Shown here in pieces: positions 16,337 through 25,267 of a DNA stretch of 64,000 nucleotides. Each line of letters begins with the position of its first letter. Positions within the stretch are counted from its first letter, which is position 1. The position numbers and the translations under genes were made by a program. The notes under the pieces are model-generated. The model was not told the DNA's origin. It worked only from the letters and a program-made list of their open reading frames with translations, and did not search any database. This DNA comes from Acinetobacter sp. NIPH 2100 (GTDB lineage: Bacteria; Pseudomonadota; Gammaproteobacteria; Pseudomonadales; Moraxellaceae), in the NCBI RefSeq assembly GCF_000369805.1, contig NZ_KB850224.1, positions 1,668,262 to 1,732,261 on the forward strand, given 5' to 3'.

Positions 16337-16864
16337 ATGACAAAAGGTACATTAAGGGGTTTTTGTGTCTTTATCTTGCTATGTTTTACTTTTCCTGTTT
16401 CGGCACAAGAGTTATATAAATGTGTGACGAATCAGGGGACAGCATATCAAAGTCGACCATGTTCAAGCAAAGCTATTCAGAGAACAACCTGTACGGGCTC
16501 TGCCATGGACGGTTTTAATAGTGATTGCCGTTCTATAGAACAACAACGTCAGCAGGCGATGAACTATGAAAAAAATGCATATACGCAGGATTTAGCTACG
16601 AATAAAACAAAGGCAGAATCTCGGCATTCAGAATTCCAAAGAGTTACGGTTGAATTTTCTGAATGTAAACAAAGGATTATGACTTTGCAGAGATTAGCCC
16701 GTTATGCTGATCACCGAGCTCAGTTAGTTGAAAATAACAGCCAATTTTATGCTGCGAGAGTCTGTACCGAGGACGGTAGTGTTTATTTGAGCTGTAATGC
16801 TACAACAAATACATTATTGACGCAGACCAGCCCAACTTGCCCATTCAAAAATGTTAGACGCTAA
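16337..16864 (+). CDS. Exported cysteine-rich protein with DUF4124-like start
   Basis: The protein has 175 residues; ATG 16337 follows GGGGAAACA. A signal peptide ends at about residue 24 (FPVSA). The mature N-terminus ELYKCVTNQGTAYQSRPC resembles the DUF4124 pattern (short beta segment, Y-K-C, G-x-x-x-Y-x-x-x-P-C). Eight or so further cysteines, including a C-terminal VCTEDGSVYLSC...C-P-F group, point to disulfides in the periplasm. The middle is a charged helix. Function unknown. It leads a group of three exported genes, 51 bases before the next. Confidence 0.75.
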   Translation: MTKGTLRGFCVFILLCFTFPVSAQELYKCVTNQGTAYQSRPCSSKAIQRTTCTGSAMDGFNSDCRSIEQQRQQAMNYEKNAYTQDLATNKTKAESRHSEFQRVTVEFSECKQRIMTLQRLARYADHRAQLVENNSQFYAARVCTEDGSVYLSCNATTNTLLTQTSPTCPFKNVRR

Positions 16865-16915
16865 GCTTTTAGAACGCATTAATTTTTAAGTATTAAAATA
16901 AAGTGGTAATTTTCA

Positions 16916-17644
16916 ATGAAAGCAGCATTTATTGTAATTGGGGTTATTTTTGCAACGTTCTTCTTATTAAATCGCTGTTCGCACCGCGATGTAATATCAG
17001 ATCAGGCTGTGCAGAGCAATCCAGTTCAACAACGTCAACAAGCTTTAGATCAAATTGTTTTATTACAACCCCTTAAGCAACACGCTTTCAAAGATTATGA
17101 AAGTATTCAGCAAACCGCTAATGCATCTGTTCAACCTGAAGAGATGCTTGCCTTTGTCAGTAGTACGTTATGGTGGAAGTTACGTGATATTGTCGAAAAG
17201 CAAGCGGATGATGAAGGACAAAGGTTGTGGATCAAGGCATATTTGCAACAACTTTATGATGCCAAACGCAAAGGTAATTGCTTTCCTATAGCATTCCCTC
17301 TTTATGGAAAAACCAGCATAGATGAGCGAAGAGGCTTACTTAGTCAAAGCACACAACAACAAACAGCAGCCGCATTGGATTATATTCTAACGCATCAAGG
17401 AACACATTCAGCTGTTGATCGTATGCAAGCCCCATCAGCATGGATGCAAATTGCAGATAAATTGCGACAAGATTATGGGCAAGATGCAGACTTACTCAAT
17501 GCTGGAGAAACAGCTCAAGATAAAAACAAGCAGTGTGAAGTTGTAATAAGAACTTTCGAATATATTTTATCCTTGCCTCTAGAAGAACAAGGTCCAGTTA
17601 TTCGCTGGATGTTAAACCGACATATTTCAGTGAGTATCTTTTAG
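16916..17644 (+). CDS. Membrane-anchored hypothetical protein
   Basis: The protein has 242 residues. A single N-terminal hydrophobic span (FIVIGVIFATFFLLN) is followed by R-C-S-H; the cysteine lacks the small residues of a good lipobox, so an uncleaved anchor is more likely. The rest is largely helical and polar (QQRQQALDQIVLLQPLKQ, LRDIVEKQADDEGQRLWIKAYLQQLYDAKRKG). I do not recognise a family. The stop is directly followed by the ATG of the next gene with no gap, so the two are translated together. Confidence 0.7.
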   Translation: MKAAFIVIGVIFATFFLLNRCSHRDVISDQAVQSNPVQQRQQALDQIVLLQPLKQHAFKDYESIQQTANASVQPEEMLAFVSSTLWWKLRDIVEKQADDEGQRLWIKAYLQQLYDAKRKGNCFPIAFPLYGKTSIDERRGLLSQSTQQQTAAALDYILTHQGTHSAVDRMQAPSAWMQIADKLRQDYGQDADLLNAGETAQDKNKQCEVVIRTFEYILSLPLEEQGPVIRWMLNRHISVSIF

Positions 17645-18298
17645 ATGAATAAGCTGATGATGGAGTTCTATTCAAATTTAAAAATGCAGTGGATCAGAAT
17701 CATTTTAATGCTAGGTTTAACCTTAAGCCTATGTGCCTGTGGAAAAACAATCCATGAACCTAAAGCAGGTGAATATGGTCAAAACTTGGTTAATTCTGTT
17801 CTTTTAACACAAAGTGAACTGCAAGAATTGAATAAGGCTGTTATTGAGAAGCCTAAAGATACCTTTCAAAGACCCAACGTGGGTATTAGTTTTCAAGCTG
17901 ATCATAAGCAAAATCCATATCGCTTTGTTATTGTTGCGAAAGGGGCGGCAATACAAGCAGGAAAAGTAGAGCTAAAGTGGATTGGTGGTGTTCAGAGTGA
18001 ATCTTCCAATGGTTACCACCCTGAGGTTTTCCAAACCAATGATCAACACAGTTATGAGTTAAATGAACCTGTAATATTGATAATTAGTTCAGATCCGTTT
18101 TCAGTGAGCGAACAAAATAATGGTATGAATTACAGTATTCATGCGGAATTAATGGAAGCATCAAATATTCAATTGCAGTCTGTAGAAGTGCAGGTTTGGC
18201 AAGGTAAAGGTTCGCAATATAATTGGACTTCTTATCTCAAATTTCTCGTAATTTTAATGGTTGCTATTTTTGGTATTTATCGATTTATCAGTCGATAA
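17645..18298 (+). CDS. Putative lipoprotein with C-terminal membrane span
   Basis: The protein has 217 residues. The N-terminus ends in L-C-A-C32-G, an acceptable but unusual lipobox because -2 is Cys. The mature part looks like a beta-rich domain (PNVGISFQADHKQNPYRFVI, KVELKWIGGV, SVEVQVWQG). A second hydrophobic stretch (YLKFLVILMVAIFGIYRFI) ends in S-R and would span a membrane. A lipid at one end and a span at the other is an odd combination and suggests the N-terminal segment may instead be an uncleaved anchor. Function unknown; it closes the three-gene exported group before a shared terminator. Confidence 0.7.
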   Translation: MNKLMMEFYSNLKMQWIRIILMLGLTLSLCACGKTIHEPKAGEYGQNLVNSVLLTQSELQELNKAVIEKPKDTFQRPNVGISFQADHKQNPYRFVIVAKGAAIQAGKVELKWIGGVQSESSNGYHPEVFQTNDQHSYELNEPVILIISSDPFSVSEQNNGMNYSIHAELMEASNIQLQSVEVQVWQGKGSQYNWTSYLKFLVILMVAIFGIYRFISR

Positions 18299-18320
18299 TT
18301 TATAACTTTGGGATCAAATA

Positions 18321-18348
18321 AAAAGCCACCTCAGGGTGGCTTTTTATT
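18321..18348. terminator. Bidirectional terminator
   Basis: AAAAGCCACC, loop TCAG, GGTGGCTTTT plus T and flanking A/T tracts on both sides. It serves the exported-protein operon and the convergent FMN enzyme gene. Confidence 0.93.
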
Positions 18349-18351
18349 TGA

Positions 18352-20022
18352 TTAGAATCGAGTGGCATCCGCCATTTTCCACATACGATAATAGAAATTA
18401 TCCTCATCTTTTAAATCACCAAGCAGTAATTCATTTTCTTTCAAGAAGAAGTGAATTTGTGCATAGTTTTTGATTTCACGGTCATTCATACGCTGCGCCA
18501 AATGGTGCGCTTTGATGTCAGATGGATGGTTTAAACCCGCAGCTGCAATCATTTCAGATAAGGCGTGCAGGGTGTTTTTATGAAAGTTAAAGACACGCTC
18601 AGCCTTACTTGGAACATCAATGGCTTTTTGGCGGTCTTTGTCTTGTGTCGCAACGCCAACAGGACATTGGTTGGTATGGCAGCTTTGCGCTTGGATACAA
18701 CCTACTGCAAACATAAAGCCACGTGCAGAATTAACCCAATCTGCGCCCAAAGCAAAAGTGCTGGCAATATCAAAGGCACTGATCATTTTACCGCTGGCAC
18801 CAATTTTAACCTGATTACGCAGTCCTGCACCGACAAGGGTATTGTGAACAAAACGTAAACCTTCTCTTAACGGTGTCCCAATATAGTCACTAAACTCGAT
18901 GGGTGCTGCGCCTGTTCCACCTTCAGAACCATCTACCACTACGAAGTCAGGTACAATTTTGGTTTCTAACATAGCTTTGACGATGCCCATGAATTGCCAT
19001 GGTTGACCAATACAGAGTTTAAAACCAACAGGTTTACCGCCAGAAAGTTCTCTCAGTTTTTGAATGAAATGCATCATTTCAATCGGGGTGTTAAAACTTG
19101 GATGCTTGGATGGAGAAACGCAGTCATGATCTCGTGAGATACCACGGATATTTGCAATTTCTTCCGTAATCTTATGTTTAGGTAAAATTCCGCCGTGACC
19201 TGGTTTGGCACCTTGTGAGAGTTTCACTTCAATCATTTTAATCTTTGGATTTTTTGCTTGCTGTGCAAACTTTTCAGGATCAAATAATCCTTCAGCTGTA
19301 CGGCAACCAAAATAGCCACTGGCAATTTGCCAAACAATATCTCCGCCATGTTCTAAGTGGTAGGGGCTTAAACTTCCTTCACCCGTATCATGATAAAAAT
19401 TTCCCAAATGTGCGCCTTTATTCAGTGCACGAATCGCATTTGCACTCAGACTACCAAAGCTCATCGCTGAAATATTCATGATCGAAGCACTATAAGGCTG
19501 GCTACATTGGCTATTTCCAATCAAGACGCGAAACGATTCTGGATTTGCAGGCGGGCACGGTGCAATTGAATGCACAATGAAACGATAGTTTGGATCATAT
19601 ACATCAATGATTGAACCAAAAGGTTTATCTGCATTTTCATTTTTTGCACGTTGATAAACCAAACTGCGCTGCATACGTGAAAAAGGCAGAGCATCTTGAT
19701 CTGATTCAATGAAATATTGGCGAATTTCAGGACGGACATCTTCAAACAGAAAGCGGAAATGTCCAATAATTGGATAGTTTCTTAATATGGCATGTTTCTT
19801 TTGCAGTAAATCGCGTAAGCCGACCACACTCAATAAACTGGTGACGAGCCAGAGGCTGTTTAAAAGCGTATCGGAAATAAAATAATAAATGCTATGGGGG
19901 GTATAGCTAATTTTAAACCACGTAATGGTCAAAGCCGTAAAAATACAAAGAAACCAAACAGAATGTCTTGAAAAGAAAGTGTTAAGTAATTTATGTCGGA
20001 TAGCTTGTGCTGGACTAGCCAT
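18352..20022 (-). CDS. FMN-binding glutamate synthase family protein
   Basis: The protein has 556 residues from ATG 20022; the frame also opens with TTG 20049. Two N-terminal hydrophobic segments (SVWFLCIFTALTITWF and ISDTLLNSLWLVTSLLSVVG) suggest membrane attachment. The catalytic part matches the GltS FMN/iron-sulfur region: SAMSFGSLSANAIRALNKGA, GEGSLSPYHLEHGGDIVWQI, KLSQGAKPGHGGILP, VVVDGSEGGTGAAP, GADWVNSARGFMFAVGCIQAQSCHTNQCPVGVATQD. The last holds a cysteine group that could bind a 3Fe-4S or related cluster. No glutaminase domain or small subunit is adjacent, so it is one of the stand-alone homologs whose reaction is not established. Confidence 0.88.
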   Translation of the reverse strand: MASPAQAIRHKLLNTFFSRHSVWFLCIFTALTITWFKISYTPHSIYYFISDTLLNSLWLVTSLLSVVGLRDLLQKKHAILRNYPIIGHFRFLFEDVRPEIRQYFIESDQDALPFSRMQRSLVYQRAKNENADKPFGSIIDVYDPNYRFIVHSIAPCPPANPESFRVLIGNSQCSQPYSASIMNISAMSFGSLSANAIRALNKGAHLGNFYHDTGEGSLSPYHLEHGGDIVWQIASGYFGCRTAEGLFDPEKFAQQAKNPKIKMIEVKLSQGAKPGHGGILPKHKITEEIANIRGISRDHDCVSPSKHPSFNTPIEMMHFIQKLRELSGGKPVGFKLCIGQPWQFMGIVKAMLETKIVPDFVVVDGSEGGTGAAPIEFSDYIGTPLREGLRFVHNTLVGAGLRNQVKIGASGKMISAFDIASTFALGADWVNSARGFMFAVGCIQAQSCHTNQCPVGVATQDKDRQKAIDVPSKAERVFNFHKNTLHALSEMIAAAGLNHPSDIKAHHLAQRMNDREIKNYAQIHFFLKENELLLGDLKDEDNFYYRMWKMADATRF

Positions 20023-20199
20023 AGCCAGGAGATTCCTATCATGAAGCAATGGTCAAACGATGCCAAGAAGCTGCCCGAACCACAAGTAACGAATTGTTAG
20101 ACTTGAGAATTATTCTCTTATACGCTTCATTATTTGATTTTGTTGCAGAATGAGCTTGGGCGCCTACAGTTGAATATTTACTTGAATCAATGTTCCTAA

Positions 20200-20215
20200 C
20201 ACGATTACTATCGTG
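20200..20215. promoter_or_regulatory. Inverted repeat upstream of the IclR gene
   Basis: CACGAT-TACT-ATCGTG, perfect 6-bp arms, lies about 80 bases upstream of the IclR start at 20293 and 180 bases from the divergent FMN enzyme. It could be an operator for either. It does not share sequence with the 25243-25267 palindrome. Confidence 0.4.
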
Positions 20216-20292
20216 GCTATTGGTAACTTTCATAAATATAGATTTTTGTATTCGCAAAGAGATTGGCTAGATGCATTTATTGGGACTTAAAA

Positions 20293-21042
20293 ATGAATAA
20301 AAAAGGTTCATCCATTACTCGAGTTTTAGATATTATCGAAGCTATTTCGACTGCAAAGCATCCACCATCTCCCTTAGATCTTTCTGTAGCGTTAGACATT
20401 CCAAAACCAAGTATCCATCGTTTACTACAAACCTTAGAGCAAGAAAAATTTGTTAAAACAGATATGTATGGTGGTTATATTCTTGGTGATCGAACCTATA
20501 AGCTCTTGATGAGTTCATGGGAGCAGGAACCTCGAAAGATGGAACGATTGGCTATCCTACAAAAACTATCAGATCAGATTAATGAGACTTGTGGGATTGC
20601 GATTCTGAGTGAGAACCAAATGTTGTATACCGATCGTGTCCAAGCGAATTGGCCTTTACAGGTGTATTTGCCTGTTGGTGCGACAGTGCCACTGTGGTGT
20701 ACTTCAAGCGGAAAGCTGTTTTTAAGTTTTCAGCCGTTGAATCGCAGGAAAAATATATTAGAGCATTTACCCATTACGCAACTCACCAAAAATACCATTA
20801 CCGATCCAGCCTTGCTTGAAGAAAATTTGAATCAAATCTTCTTAGATAAACTTGGAACTGATAATGAGGAGTTTATCTCCGGTATGGTCGCCTGTTCAGT
20901 GCCTATTCAAAGAGGAGATACAATCGTGGCCTGTTTATATGTGCATGCACCTACAATACGCAAATCGCTTGAAGATCTAGTTGCCTTTGAACCACTTCTA
21001 CGTCAGGCGGCGAGTGATTTAAATAAACTGATCGATGTCTAA
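20293..21042 (+). CDS. IclR-family regulator of the adjacent hydroxy-acid operon
   Basis: The protein has 249 residues from ATG 20293; an upstream TTG at 20263 is not needed. The N-terminal winged helix has SITRVLDIIEAIS...SPLDLSVALDIPKPSIHRLLQTLEQEKFV. The C-terminal effector domain has GIAILSENQMLYTDRVQ, LPVGATVPLWCTSSGKLFLSF and a late GMVACSVPIQRG. IclR proteins bind small acids and repress or activate nearby catabolic operons. It faces the convergent mmsA/ADH/GntP operon, whose promoter holds a long palindrome at 25243-25267, a good candidate for its site. Confidence 0.88.
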   Translation: MNKKGSSITRVLDIIEAISTAKHPPSPLDLSVALDIPKPSIHRLLQTLEQEKFVKTDMYGGYILGDRTYKLLMSSWEQEPRKMERLAILQKLSDQINETCGIAILSENQMLYTDRVQANWPLQVYLPVGATVPLWCTSSGKLFLSFQPLNRRKNILEHLPITQLTKNTITDPALLEENLNQIFLDKLGTDNEEFISGMVACSVPIQRGDTIVACLYVHAPTIRKSLEDLVAFEPLLRQAASDLNKLIDV

Positions 21043-21044
21043 AT

Positions 21045-21076
21045 CAGAGCAAGCAAATTGCTTACTCTGTTTTCTC
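21045..21076. terminator. Terminator between iclR-type gene and mmsA
   Basis: CAGAG(C)AAGCAA pairs with TTGCTT(A)CTCTG around one internal mismatch, then GTTTTCTCTTT. It separates the two convergent genes. Confidence 0.75.
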
Positions 21077-21085
21077 TTTATTGAA

Positions 21086-22582
21086 CTAGTTGAGTGTAGG
21101 CATAGAAAACTCAGCACCTTCACGAACATTGGTACTCGGCCAGCGTTGAGTAATGGTTTTACGACGCGTATAGAAGCGGGCACCATCTGGTCCATAGGCA
21201 TGCAAATCACCAAATAATGAGCGCTTCCAGCCACCAAAACTATGATAGGCCACAGGGACTGGAAGCGGGATATTGATTCCTACCATACCCACTTTAATGT
21301 TATCGCTAAAATAGCGTGCAGCTTCTCCATCTCGCGTATAGATACAGGTTCCGTTTCCATATTCGTGACTGTCGATCAGGTCCATTGCTTCTTGCATGGT
21401 TTTAACGCGGATAACTTGAAGTACAGGACCGAAGATTTCTTCTTTATAACTGGTCATATTGGAGGTAACTTGATCAAGTAGTGTTGCACCGACATAAAAA
21501 CCATTTTCGAAGCCTTCAGGAGCAGCATTTCGACCATCGACAATTACGCTCGCGCCTTGTTGTTCAGCACTGTCAATATAATTGATCACTTTTGCTTTAT
21601 GCTGTGCTGTAATCACTGGACCAAAATCATTGTCTTTATTTGAGTATGGGCCATATTTGAGTAGATCGATTTCTTTCGATAATTTCGCGATCATTTGATC
21701 AGCAATTTCATCACCTACTGCGACTGCGACGGAAAGTGCCATACAGCGTTCACCTGATGAACCAAATGCAGCACCTAATAAAGAACTAACTACATTGTCT
21801 AAATCTGCGTCAGGCATGACGATTGCGTGGTTTTTTGCACCACCAAGCGCCTGACAACGTTTACCAGCAGCCGTGGCAGTTTTATAGATATATTCTGCGA
21901 TAGGCGTTGAACCGACAAAACTGACGGCTTGAACTCGTGAATCGAGAAGTAGGGTATCAACTGCTTCTTTATCGCCATTCACGACATTCAGTACGCCATC
22001 AGGAAGTCCAGCTTCTTTGAGAAGTTGCGCAATAAATAAGGTGGAAGATGGATCGCGCTCAGATGGTTTAAGTACAAAAGTATTACCGCATACGATTGCC
22101 ATTGGGAACATCCAAAGTGGAACCATAACAGGAAAATTAAACGGGGTAATCCCTGCAACAACACCTAAAGGTTGAAACTCACTCCATGAATCGATTGCGG
22201 GTCCGACATTTTTACTAAATTCACCTTTTAGAAACTCAGGCGCACTACAAGCATACTCAACATTTTCAATGCCACGTTGTAATTCTCCTGCGGCATCGTG
22301 TACGATTTTGCCATGCTCTTCACCGATGAGCTGACAGATCCTTTCGGCATTTTGTTCCAGTAATTCTTTAAACTTGAACATAACTCTTGCACGTTTAATC
22401 ACAGGGGTGTTCCGCCATTCAGGGAAAGCGGCTTCAGCTGCTGAAATCGCTTCCTCAACGGTTGCTTTAGAGGCGAGTGCAACTTCTTTCGCTTGTATGC
22501 CTAATGATGGGTTGTAAACGGCTTGCGTACGTGCATGCGTTGTATTGACTGCACCATTAATAAAATGTCCAATGAGTTCCAT
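21086..22582 (-). CDS. mmsA: CoA-acylating methylmalonate-semialdehyde dehydrogenase
   Basis: The protein has 498 residues, the family length. It oxidises methylmalonate or malonate semialdehyde with NAD and CoA, releasing CO2 and giving propionyl-CoA or acetyl-CoA. The family signature NFPVMVPLWMFPMAIVCGNTFVLKPSE, the NAD-binding FVGSTPIAEYIY, the active-site region GAAFGSSGERCMALS with the nucleophilic Cys, and the C-terminal FYTRRKTITQRWP all fit MmsA rather than a general aldehyde dehydrogenase. It is the last gene of an operon after the GntP permease and Fe-alcohol dehydrogenase, which suggests a 3-hydroxy acid substrate chain. The usual mmsB (3-hydroxyisobutyrate dehydrogenase) is absent. 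Confidence 0.9.
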   Translation of the reverse strand: MELIGHFINGAVNTTHARTQAVYNPSLGIQAKEVALASKATVEEAISAAEAAFPEWRNTPVIKRARVMFKFKELLEQNAERICQLIGEEHGKIVHDAAGELQRGIENVEYACSAPEFLKGEFSKNVGPAIDSWSEFQPLGVVAGITPFNFPVMVPLWMFPMAIVCGNTFVLKPSERDPSSTLFIAQLLKEAGLPDGVLNVVNGDKEAVDTLLLDSRVQAVSFVGSTPIAEYIYKTATAAGKRCQALGGAKNHAIVMPDADLDNVVSSLLGAAFGSSGERCMALSVAVAVGDEIADQMIAKLSKEIDLLKYGPYSNKDNDFGPVITAQHKAKVINYIDSAEQQGASVIVDGRNAAPEGFENGFYVGATLLDQVTSNMTSYKEEIFGPVLQVIRVKTMQEAMDLIDSHEYGNGTCIYTRDGEAARYFSDNIKVGMVGINIPLPVPVAYHSFGGWKRSLFGDLHAYGPDGARFYTRRKTITQRWPSTNVREGAEFSMPTLN

Positions 22583-22618
22583 GTGGATTTATCCTCTCGT
22601 TATATAAAGTTAAAGTTT

Positions 22619-23782
22619 CTATGCTGACCAAAGTTGCTGATAAAGGCTGATCATTTGCTGAATCGTGGGTACGATGGGATTGTTTGATGGTGAGCCGGAG
22701 GCAAGTGCTTGCTCGGCCATGGTCCGAACGACATCGTCAAAATACTGTTTGTCGACACCAAACTCAGCCAATGTGGGAACTTTCAAATCTTGATTAATGG
22801 CAATTAAGGTTTTGATGAGCTTTTGATTGGCAATTTCAATATTGTCATCAGGATGCGCACAACCAATTGCTTTGGCACAGTCTGCATAGCGCTCTGGCGC
22901 TGCTTGGATTGAAAACTCAGTGATTAAAGGAAGCAGCATGGCATTGGATAATCCATGCGGAACATGAAAAAAAGCACCGATAGGACGGCTCATACCATGT
23001 ACCAATGCAACTGAGGCATTGGAAAATGCAATACCCGCCAAGGTAGAACCAAGCATCATTTTTTCACGTGCGAGCTCATTGTTGGGCTGGTGATAAACGA
23101 TCTGTAAATTTGGACCCATAAGTTTCATGGCAGCAAGTGCTTGCGCATCACTATATGGACTGGCTTTTTTACTGACATAAGCTTCAATTGCATGCGTAAG
23201 CGCATCAATGCCTGTATCTGCGGTTGTGCGAGGTGGAAGTGACATTGTGAGTTCGTAGTCGATAATTGCGGCGATAGGCAGAAACCCTAGTCCAGCACAC
23301 AGCATCTTCTCATTGGTTTTGTCATTGGTAATGATGGTAAAACGGGTACATTCAGAGCCTGTTCCAGCAGTTGTTGGAATGGCGATGATCGGAAGGCCCA
23401 GCTCATTGACTTGTCTAGGGAACTTATAGTCTGATATGTCCCCGCCATGCTTACTCAAGATACTGATTGCTTTAGCACTATCAATCGGGCTACCTCCACC
23501 AACCGCAATAATGGCATCATAGTGCTTTGCTTTAATATGATTTACACCAGCCTCAATGGAACTAGAAGTCGGCTCAGGTATAGTTCCATCAAAATAGTCA
23601 CTTTCTATATTTTCAGCTTTGAGCAGATCTTGAATTTGCGTGATATACCCAAGTGAAACCATCATTTTATCGGTAATAATGAGTGGTTTTTTTGCACCTA
23701 AGCTTTCTAAAATCATGGGAAGCTTCGCTCGTGCATTTTTTCCAATTTCCATAATCCTTGGAAGGTGCGTTGAAAAAGACAT
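22619..23782 (-). CDS. Iron-containing alcohol dehydrogenase
   Basis: The protein has 387 residues from ATG 23782, with GGAG 7 bases upstream; the longer frame starts with a TTG inside the leader. Motifs are AVGGGSPIDSAKAI for NAD(P), PTTAGTGSECTRF, D-T-G-I-D-A-L-T-H-A-I-E-A-Y and H-G-M-S-R-P-I-G-A-F-F-H-V-P-H-G for the metal. It probably oxidises the hydroxy acid imported by the GntP protein to the semialdehyde that MmsA then uses. That flow is inference from gene order. 4-Hydroxybutyrate dehydrogenases belong to the same family, so 4-hydroxybutyrate is an alternative substrate. 36 bases separate it from mmsA. Confidence 0.88.
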   Translation of the reverse strand: MSFSTHLPRIMEIGKNARAKLPMILESLGAKKPLIITDKMMVSLGYITQIQDLLKAENIESDYFDGTIPEPTSSSIEAGVNHIKAKHYDAIIAVGGGSPIDSAKAISILSKHGGDISDYKFPRQVNELGLPIIAIPTTAGTGSECTRFTIITNDKTNEKMLCAGLGFLPIAAIIDYELTMSLPPRTTADTGIDALTHAIEAYVSKKASPYSDAQALAAMKLMGPNLQIVYHQPNNELAREKMMLGSTLAGIAFSNASVALVHGMSRPIGAFFHVPHGLSNAMLLPLITEFSIQAAPERYADCAKAIGCAHPDDNIEIANQKLIKTLIAINQDLKVPTLAEFGVDKQYFDDVVRTMAEQALASGSPSNNPIVPTIQQMISLYQQLWSA

Positions 23783-23823
23783 TTTTAATTCTCCGTATTT
23801 ATTAGAATCCAAATAGATCGTTT

Positions 23824-25215
23824 TTAAAAAGAGCCGAATATTGTTCCAAGTGTAATCACACCACTCAGTGCAATCAGGGGAATGATTACAGCAACAATGA
23901 ACATGTCATAATAAGATTGTTTATGGGTCAAACCACACAGCGTAATAATGGTAATTACAGCACCATTGTGGGGAAGTGAGTCGAGTGCACCAGAAGCCAT
24001 AGAGGCGACACGATGCATGAGTTCAAGTGAAATGCCATATTGGATGGCTAATTCTTTATAAGTTTCTCCCATGGTATTTAACGCGATACTCAGGCCACCT
24101 GACGCAGAACCTGTGATCCCTGCCAAGACATTGATGACGATTGCTTCTGAAATAAGCGGGTTATTCGGTGCAATGCCAACCAGAAAGTCTCGTAAAATAA
24201 TAAAACCAGCCAATGACGCAATAACTGAACCATAACCAACTTCTGATGCCGTATTAAAAATGGGTAAAAATGACGAGGAAACACCTTGCTGAATTGAGTC
24301 TTTGATATCGATGATAGTTTTCCAGTTCAGCAGAATAATGCTTAAACACGCTAAGACTAAAGCACATATGATTGCCCATAATCCAATCACTGAATTGAGT
24401 GAGGTATTCCCAAACTGATCCGTTGCCAAATATGCAGTATCCAGCGAAGGTAAGATGAGTTTAGTGAGGACTAAGTTGCTCACAATCACAATGAAAATTG
24501 GAATAAACGCAACCACAAGACTTGGCTTGGCACGTATTGAATTCTGCTCAAGGTGAGCCTCGTTATGATGTCCATAACCTTCGCTCTTAAGATCCGCTTT
24601 TTTGACACGTCTATTGAGCCACCACATACCAGTTATCAAGATAAAGATCGATGCCAAAACACCGAGTCCTGGTGCAGCATAGAGATCAGTATCAAAAAAA
24701 GGCATCGGGATTGCATTTTGAATTGCAGGTGTGCCTGGTAAGGCTGTCATGGTAAAGGTGAGTGCACCTAACATAATTGCCGCGGGAATTAAACGCTTGG
24801 GAATCCCAAGCTCTTTAAATAATGCAGAAGCAATCGGAAAAACTGCAAAACCTACAACAAAAAGTGAAACGCCTCCGTAAGTTAAAATTGCACAAGACAA
24901 CACAATGGAAAGCATAGCTCGGTGATGACCAAGTTTTTCAACAAAAAAATTGGCAATGGTTTGTGCAGAACCAGAGTCATCCATTAATTTTCCAAATACT
25001 GCGCCTAATAAAAAAAGCGGGAAGTATTTGATGATATAACCGCCTAAACCTGTCATAAACACTTGTGAATAGAACCCAAGTAGTTCATTGCTTAAACCGC
25101 TCCATACCACTGCAAATAGTGCCAGTAGGGGCGCAAGTATGATTACGCTAAATCCTTTATATGCTAAATACATCAGCAGTATTAAGGACAAGACTATTCC
25201 AATTAGTCCGACCAT
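23824..25215 (-). CDS. GntP-family permease
   Basis: The protein has 463 residues from ATG 25215, with AGGTG 6 bases upstream; the GTG at 25224 overlaps that site. It has about twelve hydrophobic spans (VGLIGIVLSLILLMYLAY, VIILAPLLALFAVVW, YFPLFLLGAVFGKLM and so on) and GntP/CitMHS-like motifs such as GSASGGLSIALNTMG and SGALDSLPHNGAVITI. The family moves gluconate, hydroxybutyrate and similar hydroxy acids with protons. As the first gene of the operon with Fe-ADH and MmsA it most likely brings in the pathway substrate. Confidence 0.88.
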   Translation of the reverse strand: MVGLIGIVLSLILLMYLAYKGFSVIILAPLLALFAVVWSGLSNELLGFYSQVFMTGLGGYIIKYFPLFLLGAVFGKLMDDSGSAQTIANFFVEKLGHHRAMLSIVLSCAILTYGGVSLFVVGFAVFPIASALFKELGIPKRLIPAAIMLGALTFTMTALPGTPAIQNAIPMPFFDTDLYAAPGLGVLASIFILITGMWWLNRRVKKADLKSEGYGHHNEAHLEQNSIRAKPSLVVAFIPIFIVIVSNLVLTKLILPSLDTAYLATDQFGNTSLNSVIGLWAIICALVLACLSIILLNWKTIIDIKDSIQQGVSSSFLPIFNTASEVGYGSVIASLAGFIILRDFLVGIAPNNPLISEAIVINVLAGITGSASGGLSIALNTMGETYKELAIQYGISLELMHRVASMASGALDSLPHNGAVITIITLCGLTHKQSYYDMFIVAVIIPLIALSGVITLGTIFGSF

Positions 25216-25242
25216 TTTATACACCTGTTTTTGTAGTTTTGT

Positions 25243-25267
25243 ATAATGATACGAAACGTATCATTAT
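25243..25267. promoter_or_regulatory. 25-bp perfect palindrome in the GntP operon promoter
   Basis: Arms of 11 bases, ATAATGATACG and CGTATCATTAT, around an AAA centre. It starts 28 bases upstream of the GntP ATG, where it could overlap the promoter. Length and symmetry fit an IclR-type operator, and the IclR gene at the other end of the cluster is the obvious candidate. Confidence 0.75.

Noticed and set aside
20039..20257. 72-residue open frame on the minus strand upstream of the FMN enzyme
   Set aside because: No ribosome-binding site, no recognisable domain, and it fills the promoter region of two divergent genes, so it is treated as chance.
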